From Haliclystus octoradiatus (taxonomy: Eukaryota > Cnidaria > Staurozoa > Stauromedusae > Haliclystidae): DNA of 64,000 bases. The position numbers were made by a program, and so were the translations under genes. Shown in pieces: positions 59,301-64,000 of the stretch (the first letter of the stretch is position 1; each line of letters opens with the position of its first letter). The notes under the pieces are model-generated. The model made no database searches. It was given only the letters and a program-made list of their open reading frames with translations, and was not told where the DNA came from. The DNA lies in assembly GCA_916610825.1 (NCBI GenBank), contig OU744446.1, positions 31,758,445-31,822,444 of the forward strand. The letters are read 5' to 3'.

Positions 59301-60235
59301 TGCAAATGCTTTACATGCTCTTCGAATGAGTTAGAAAATACTAGAAGATCATCTAAATATGGTATGACAAAATCATCTCGCATTCCATCCAAACATTCTT
59401 CCATGAACCGTTGGAATTGTGCTGGTGCATTCATTAGACCAAAAGGGATGCGTACCCATTCGTATAGTCCCCAAGGTGTGCAAAATGCAGTCTTGTGTCT
59501 ACTAGCTGGATGGATGAATGCTTGGTGATAGGCTTGGCTTTGATCAAGTAAGCTAAACCAACATTTTCCTCCGAGGCTGTCCAAAGCTTCTTGTATACGC
59601 GGCAACGGATGACTATCTTGAATCGTTTTGCTATTTAGTTGTCGAAAATCACAGCATAACCTGAGTTCTCCAGACTTTTTGCGAACTAGTACAATAGGAG
59701 ATGAATATGCAGAATTTGATTTGGTAATAAGTTGACGATTTAATAAGTCTTGAATATATGCTTTGACATCAGGATACAATGGACGTGGAATGGAATTGTA
59801 GCGTTTCTGAACAGGTACTTCATTATTCAAGGGAATTTTCATTTGAACTTCAGGTACACAGCCAATATCACCAGAATGCTTTGAAAATGTTTCTCTTTCA
59901 TTGCTCAGCATGGTCTTTGCAATAGTATACTGTTCAGCTGTAAGGTGAGACAAATCAACTGGTGGTACTTCTTGTCTGGGTGTCTCATTTGTAGCAGTGG
60001 TATTGATGACTTGGTTATCACAAATTTGAATTGCAGAAGTCGTTGAAGACTGGAGACACACTGGTATTGGTGTAACTGATGAGATTACATGTAACGATCC
60101 AAGCTCAATACGTGGCGTCAAGTGAGCAGCAGATGATGATGTATTGGTGATTGGAATATCAATATGACATGATGTTCCTGCTGGTAAAGTTAATAATGTC
60201 TCTGAAATTTCGAGTGCAGCAGGCCATGGACTCAT
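56393..60235 (-). CDS. pol: Gypsy pol: reverse transcriptase, RNase H, integrase
   Basis: 1,280 codons from the first Met. The frame is open further upstream to the CACTA insertion, so this Met is not the true start. RT spans about 140-310 with catalytic YLDD at 293-296. RNase H is near 465-590, with HTDAS (D475) and FTDNNPL. The integrase zinc region has H726/H734 and an unusual C765-x-C767. The integrase core carries D796 (SIDFVH), D855 (LLHDQGKEF) and E891 (GQCERMN), followed by a GPY/F-like module ([16 protein letters not shown]). A very acidic tail with a run of glutamates precedes a Tyr/Pro-rich end. No stop or frameshift occurs within it, which suggests recent activity before the CACTA insertion. 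Confidence 0.93.
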   Translation of the reverse strand: MSPWPAALEISETLLTLPAGTSCHIDIPITNTSSSAAHLTPRIELGSLHVISSVTPIPVCLQSSTTSAIQICDNQVINTTATNETPRQEVPPVDLSHLTAEQYTIAKTMLSNERETFSKHSGDIGCVPEVQMKIPLNNEVPVQKRYNSIPRPLYPDVKAYIQDLLNRQLITKSNSAYSSPIVLVRKKSGELRLCCDFRQLNSKTIQDSHPLPRIQEALDSLGGKCWFSLLDQSQAYHQAFIHPASRHKTAFCTPWGLYEWVRIPFGLMNAPAQFQRFMEECLDGMRDDFVIPYLDDLLVFSNSFEEHVKHLQQVFERLRSHGIKLKASKCNLFKQEVKYLGRKITPDGYCLDPDNVVAVTKLLESHPNTVGDLRKVLGFLGYFRRFVPNFASHAKPLYHLLENHLLDHTGKSEKPSFSTKTKSKKKNLNGQLPSTALITWLKEHQDALKSLVTAITTAPTLCYPDFSMPFIVHTDASKHGLGAILYQKQDEKLRVVAFASRSLQGSERNYHSSKLEFLALKWAVTEQFRSYLYYSPSFKIFTDNNPLTYVTTTAKLSALGQRWVNELADFKFTIHYRSGKHNVDADFLSRYPEKLQQSMNSYDATIDGLELNAIFQGNIVQSNDDEAWYMINALQPTSGPTRCNLNDLLYVKRCQQEDSSLALVLGHLLKDQRPSTEEIKKYNKITLKLLHEWNLLFIDERGLLCRRTSTKAQIVIPEILRPFVYHELHNDMGHLGVERTLNLIRDRFFWPYMSSDIENYITNVCTCIKQRRPAALRPAPMDSILTSAPLELISIDFVHLETSSGGYEYILTIVDHFTRFLQAYPTRNKSAKTAAQKLYNEFVPRFGIPQKLLHDQGKEFENSLFAELNKLYGIKKCRTTPYHPQSNGQCERMNGTILALLRTLEENQKSHWKDHLNKLIHAYNCTQHSITNYSPYFLMFGRSPRLPIDEIFSTYTPKTKSYKDYVKTWASAMSDAYQIAGQRTASRKSKDRDRRNSGRLAASLEPGDRILVKNVTPHSGPGKLRSYWEPHVYEVISVIGDSGLVYKVCREDQVGRERVLHRNLLYPCDQLPSESKVLGTKEADAKKQNVPLDNRHQNNIFYDNEDREQLADVEDEDEDEVPDELIVYQQDDDAATPNCTDTIDYGVLQPEDVFEDTHPREMEEEELVEEEEEEEEEEIAEEREEDNSPQSTNRPRRTLRPRQVFTYNELGNPTICNIHPTQLHQTPQSIYAHPNVLHHTYAPYPSYLPMMPSTTPYPCYITSYSSYYYLVPRFSQPILV

Positions 60236-60377
60236 AACATTTGGCTCAAATATAACAGGTATTCTGACGTTGGAAGGACTTGTCTGTACAGAACACGTTA
60301 GTATGTAATTTTGACCAGGATTGATTGTAGTAATATGATTGGGAGATCTTACATTGCATAATATATCAGTAACATCT

Positions 60378-62475
60378 CACTACGAACTCAAAGTGAGTAA
60401 AAATCGCGTAAAAATCACGCAAAAATCGCGTAAAAACGATCGCGTAAAAACCGCGTACAAAGCACCGAATTTACGCTGTTTTCATCGAGTAGAAATCACG
60501 TAAAAACTGGGTAATACATGGATGTATTTCGTGTAAAAGTCATGTAGAAAACGAACATTAATATAGGGTGATAATCGCGTAAATATCAAGTTAAATTTGG
60601 GTGTTAATGAGTTGAGAATCGTGTAAAATGTAGTACTATTCTAAATAGAGTATCCTCCAATTATTTGTCCCTTTTCAATCTTACTTGTTCAAATAAAGAT
60701 TGAAATTTACAAGAAGAAAGAATGAAAGAAGAAATAACGAAGACTTCGATCTATGAAACAAGTTCTGACATTCAAGGATGTAATGTACAATACAATTACA
60801 TTATGTATACAGTTACTATCGTTTAGTTTACATATAATAGATACAATACAATTTAATTATCACTCAAGGTAGACAGAAAGACAAGCGATTTAATTAAGAG
60901 ACTTAGCATTGCACGTCTTTTATCGCTTTTAAAATACTTATATGTGAAGTAGTACTGTATAACCTTTGTAAATTTATTAAACTTTTATTGTCCGATAACT
61001 TTTCAAAGAGCTTCAATTCAAAACGTGTCCACTGTCCAGCTTTATAAGTGCTAATATATGCCGTCATAATCCATAGCCTTCTCCTAACAAGGAAGCGAAT
61101 TACAAATTAATTAACTACATCTGCACATCATGCATGTGTGTGGTCGATATAAAAGATTAACTTCAAAACTTTACCTGATGTTGTATGTTGTTTGTTGCAA
61201 TTCTTCTAAACTTCTAATGTTTTCTAAGAAATGATATAAAGGACGACCAAACGATAAATATAAACATAATATTGTTTGCACATGTCCGATGTCATTGATT
61301 CAGTATTTCATAATATTCATATTAATTATTTGCGTTATGCTAATATTTGTAATTGACAACAACAACACTTCACCTGTGAATCTCGTGACTATGAGTATTG
61401 ACAATCTTTCATTTCATATCAAATATAGTAAAGTGCTAAAAATGAAAATCAATAAACACATTTCAGATTACGGAGGTACAGTCCTCTATAATCTCTTCAC
61501 AAACTCTGTAGTTTCAAAGCTACAAGCGCTTACCTTTAAATTAAACAATCCAATGAATTACACATTTTGCATAAAAACAAGAAATTCAAAGGACCGATTA
61601 ATAAAATGTCATGAATTTGTTGGATTCAATAAACAAGGCAAGCAATAGTACAGTAAATGAAAATATAAAATATTTCCCAAGGCTCTATCCAATTTAATAA
61701 TTAATATATCATACCTTATTAATTAATATCGTTCTTTTCCTCTCTTGAAGATAATAACTTTACCTATAAAAAGTAGATTAACAGTCTGAAAAATACGGCG
61801 TAAATGATTTAGCGATAAGAATTTGTAACGTCTTAACAAAGTTTACTCACCGCTAAATTGTTTTATAGCATCAATAATATAATGTAGCTTTCGTTGATGC
61901 TGTTTGCTCCTACTCAACAACCATTCAAAATAAAAACGAAGACGGAAGAAAGATTTTCACTGATGTTATTGGCAACCAGTTTTGACGAAACCACGTTCGA
62001 TTTTCGTGCTGAAAGCATAGCTGAAAGACTTGAACGTTTTATATTTTTATAAGTGTCTTTATAATCAGAAATAAATAAATACAGTGTAGCAGGATAGACA
62101 CTCAAAATATAATGAAATTAAACTAACAGTATTTAGAGAAGAGGAAAGTATCCTTTTGTTTAAAACTTAACCAAATTAAGATATGTAATGAAATACATGG
62201 AATTTTAAGTTCTTCCGTCAGGTCATTCAATTATTAATGTTTTTAATAATTATTATTAATATTCTACGTGATTTTTACGTGATTATGTTTTGATTCGAAA
62301 ATCTAATATTTTATTTACGTGAATTTTACGCGATGCAATTACTTTTACGCTATTTTTACGCGATTCGTAATTTTTCATTTTTACTTTTTTACGCGATTTT
62401 TACGTGATGGAACCGAATTTACGTGACGTTAACACGACATCTACGCAATATTTACGCGATTTAACGTTCATAGTG
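60378..62475. mobile_element. CACTA-type (EnSpm-like) non-autonomous transposon, 2,098 bp
   Basis: Termini CACTACGAAC and (complement of the right end) CACTATGAAC are flanked by a 3-bp TCT duplication (60375-60377, 62476-62478). Both subterminal 200-bp zones are packed with TTTTTACGCGAT/ATCGCGTAAAAA variants, the kind of subterminal repeats where CACTA transposases bind. No transposase was found. The only sizeable frame is 61289-61648. It sits inside the gypsy pol frame. Confidence 0.88.
61289..61648 (+). CDS. Unrecognised 119-aa frame inside the CACTA element
   Basis: The N-terminus has a hydrophobic stretch (YFIIFILIICVMLIFVI) like a signal anchor. After it comes NNNTSPVNLV, then a Lys/Asn-rich part with two cysteines. 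I recognise no family. It may be chance or captured sequence; codon use is as AT-rich as the surroundings. Confidence 0.25.
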   Translation: MSLIQYFIIFILIICVMLIFVIDNNNTSPVNLVTMSIDNLSFHIKYSKVLKMKINKHISDYGGTVLYNLFTNSVVSKLQALTFKLNNPMNYTFCIKTRNSKDRLIKCHEFVGFNKQGKQ

Positions 62476-63146
62476 TCTGATTGAATCAAACTAATGACAG
62501 GCTGTACATCAGTGAGAAATGGCATGGCATTTTGTAAATTGATATCAGCAGGTCCGTATGTATTTCCTGGTTTCACTATCTCTTTGATTACATTATAGCC
62601 AAGAATTGGGTCTTGGAGCTGTTCTTGCGTTACTAAAAATGGTACCAAAATATTATTATTTGTACTCCAGTGTTTTAACTGAAATGAAAGTTCGATGTAA
62701 CCTTTAAATGGAATATCAACACTGTTTGCAGATTTTAATACAAATTCCTGTTCTTCTTCAGGTAGTAGCTCTTTGATGTCTTTGATGGTCCAATCACGTA
62801 GATTATTATTTAACCAATGTTCAGAGATGAGAGATACTTGGGCACCAGTATCGTACAGACACTTTGTTGCGGTGTTATCCAATAGACAAGATATGAGACA
62901 TTTTTCACCAATAAGTTTTATCAATTTTGTTTTTGGTGAAGTACACATGGGATTCACATATAAATCATGGTTTGTAGATAAACATTCTGATTGTAACGTA
63001 TGTATAGCATTACATAGCACTTTATGCGTCGTCCAGTCTTTTGATTGACATTCAGTATTGCAATACTTAGTAACATGACAACCAGAACATTGCATCATTC
63101 TTGTACAAACAGCATTACATAAATGACATACATTCACAGGGGACAT
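62400..63146 (-). CDS. Gypsy MYND finger-aspartic protease (N-terminal part of pol, interrupted)
   Basis: 248 codons, of which the gypsy part ends at the CACTA border (62475) and the last 25 read into the CACTA sequence. Residues 7-45 form a MYND-type zinc finger (CHLC...CSGCHVTKYC...CQSKDW..H...C). The aspartic protease has D99-T-G in LYDTGAQVSLIS. The frame lies -1 relative to gag and is in phase with the pol frame beyond the insertion once the 2,101 bp (element plus one TSD) are discounted. MYND fingers are usually protein-interaction modules of host regulators; its position here is unusual. It is broken by the insertion. Confidence 0.85.
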   Translation of the reverse strand: MSPVNVCHLCNAVCTRMMQCSGCHVTKYCNTECQSKDWTTHKVLCNAIHTLQSECLSTNHDLYVNPMCTSPKTKLIKLIGEKCLISCLLDNTATKCLYDTGAQVSLISEHWLNNNLRDWTIKDIKELLPEEEQEFVLKSANSVDIPFKGYIELSFQLKHWSTNNNILVPFLVTQEQLQDPILGYNVIKEIVKPGNTYGPADINLQNAMPFLTDVQPVISLIQSDTMNVKSRKYCVDVVLTSRKFGSIT

Positions 63147-63160
63147 TTCTTCTGTTGGAC

Positions 63161-64000
63161 CTACTGACCGTCCCTGGTCTGCAGGCCGTTGAAGTTTTCC
63201 GACCTCTTTCTACAGTACCTTGCAATGTGATTGTCTCCTCCACATTTACGGCAATGAGGACATTTATCTAGGCCAGAGGTTAAACAGTTTTGGCAAACAG
63301 GTAATCGTGGTTGGCTGTTCTGAGGTCTCCCAATGGCATTGAGATCTGCCTGGATTTTATTGACATTACTCTTTAATTCATTTATCGAGGAAACTTGAAT
63401 TTGCAAGGTTTTGATTGCCTCAAGCAATGAAGACATGTCTGTATTTGAGGCTGATTCAGTTTGATCTGGTACTTTAACAGCATTAATTCTCTTTACGTGT
63501 TTCTGCTGTTGCCCAATTTTATTGTTTCTATTAGTTTCAGCTGCCATGATAGTTCGCATCTGAGTTATAAGAGTCACATCTGAAACTCCAGGCATTCGAA
63601 GAAATGGTCTAATTTGTATGCGTATATTTTCATACTCTTGCCGTATTCCACTTTCAATGGTGTCCATTGTCAGAGAATTCACTAAGTGATGATCACACTT
63701 CACACCACCTTCTTCCTCAGAGGCAAGGCATACTTTTGAACGCAATTCAAATGCTCTTAAAATAAATGCAAGAGGATCTTCATTTTCTTGTTGACGCATG
63801 CTGGTTAGTTCCTGGTAAAGTTCGATGGAAGATTTTTCTTGATAGTGTGATCGAACAATCTCCTTTAATCGTGGTAAAGTAATATCTGGTAATGTTTCTA
63901 AATATGAGCGTAGCTGTATTCCTGGTGTTATGGCACGAATTATAGCAGAAGTTACCTCACTATCAGTGTAACCACGTGCAAGTTGATCATTAATTTGGCG
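63161..64000 (-). CDS. gag: Gypsy gag, C-terminal part (runs off window)
   Basis: The frame is open to the window edge in phase, so the Met at 63799 is internal. The upstream part has LARGYTDSEV and a helical capsid-like region (ELYQELTSMRQQENEDPLAF). A basic linker and coiled-coil-like segment (LLEAIKTLQIQVSSINEL) precede a cysteine cluster (CQNCLTSGLDKCPHC) and a CCHC knuckle C-x2-C-x4-H-x4-C (CRKCGGDNHIARYC). Gag packages element RNA into particles. It overlaps the protease frame by at least 13 codons, with a possible -1 slip site G GAA AAC at 63194-63200. Confidence 0.85.
   Translation of the reverse strand, partial: RQINDQLARGYTDSEVTSAIIRAITPGIQLRSYLETLPDITLPRLKEIVRSHYQEKSSIELYQELTSMRQQENEDPLAFILRAFELRSKVCLASEEEGGVKCDHHLVNSLTMDTIESGIRQEYENIRIQIRPFLRMPGVSDVTLITQMRTIMAAETNRNNKIGQQQKHVKRINAVKVPDQTESASNTDMSSLLEAIKTLQIQVSSINELKSNVNKIQADLNAIGRPQNSQPRLPVCQNCLTSGLDKCPHCRKCGGDNHIARYCRKRSENFNGLQTRDGQ

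Larger units (their letters stand above)
56393..64000 (-). mobile_element. Ty3/gypsy-class LTR retrotransposon, partial
   Basis: Read right to left: gag with zinc knuckle (from beyond 64000 to 63161), MYND finger plus aspartic protease (63146 inward), then RT, RNase H and integrase to 56393. The order PR-RT-RH-INT defines the Ty3/gypsy class. The pol frame is split by a 2.1-kb CACTA element (60378-62475). The 5' LTR is outside the window; the 3' LTR probably lies at 55.5-56.4 kb but is not delimited. It is antisense to ABCG paralogue 3. Confidence 0.92.

Overview
This is a 64 kb piece of an AT-rich invertebrate animal genome. Its genes are spliced with GT-AG introns, and the sequence is heavily invaded by transposable elements. 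I cannot name the species. A tunicate or similar invertebrate deuterostome is a low-confidence guess, based on the gene set and the head-to-head intronless hsp70 pair.

Layout. (1) 1-8 kb: two almost identical intronless HSP70 genes (1782-3683 minus, 4173-6074 plus). They diverge from a shared promoter of about 490 bp with heat-shock elements in each arm. The pair forms an inverted repeat with about 2.45 kb arms. LINE 3' fragments follow. (2) 8-54 kb: two complete tandem ABCG2-type half-transporter genes, 8073-27701 and 29463-53801. I reconstructed 16 coding exons for each, with identical phases, giving 652 and 667 aa. (3) 55.3 kb: the first coding exon of a third paralogue. (4) 56.4-64 kb: a minus-strand Ty3/gypsy-class LTR retrotransposon (gag; MYND finger-protease; RT-RNase H-integrase), antisense to the third gene and running off the window edge.

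The introns hold most of the mobile DNA, and several elements can be bounded to the base by inverted repeats and target-site duplications. They are: a 980-bp hAT derivative (8-bp TSD); a Penelope-like retroelement flanked by 309-bp inverted arms with a hammerhead-like motif; a 1.7-kb coding-free LTR element (TRIM-like, 293-bp LTRs); a 6.0-kb TIR transposon (37083-43092) carrying a decayed gene with a FEN/PIN-like acidic core and a terminal CXC cysteine cluster, possibly Academ-related; two solo-LTR-like repeats with 4-bp TSDs; and several MITEs. A 2,098-bp CACTA-type element sits inside the gypsy pol frame.

The commonest repeat is a foldback family built on the palindrome TTCATGAAC with CCCCTGCGAAAA-type ends. 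It recurs in most longer introns of both complete ABCG genes and is absent from the HSP70 and gypsy parts.

The host genes encode stress-induced chaperones and ATP-driven efflux pumps. Nothing in the sequence shows that they are functionally linked beyond being neighbours. The best candidates for something undescribed are the 6-kb transposon, the TTCATGAAC family, and the MYND-bearing gypsy element with its nested CACTA.
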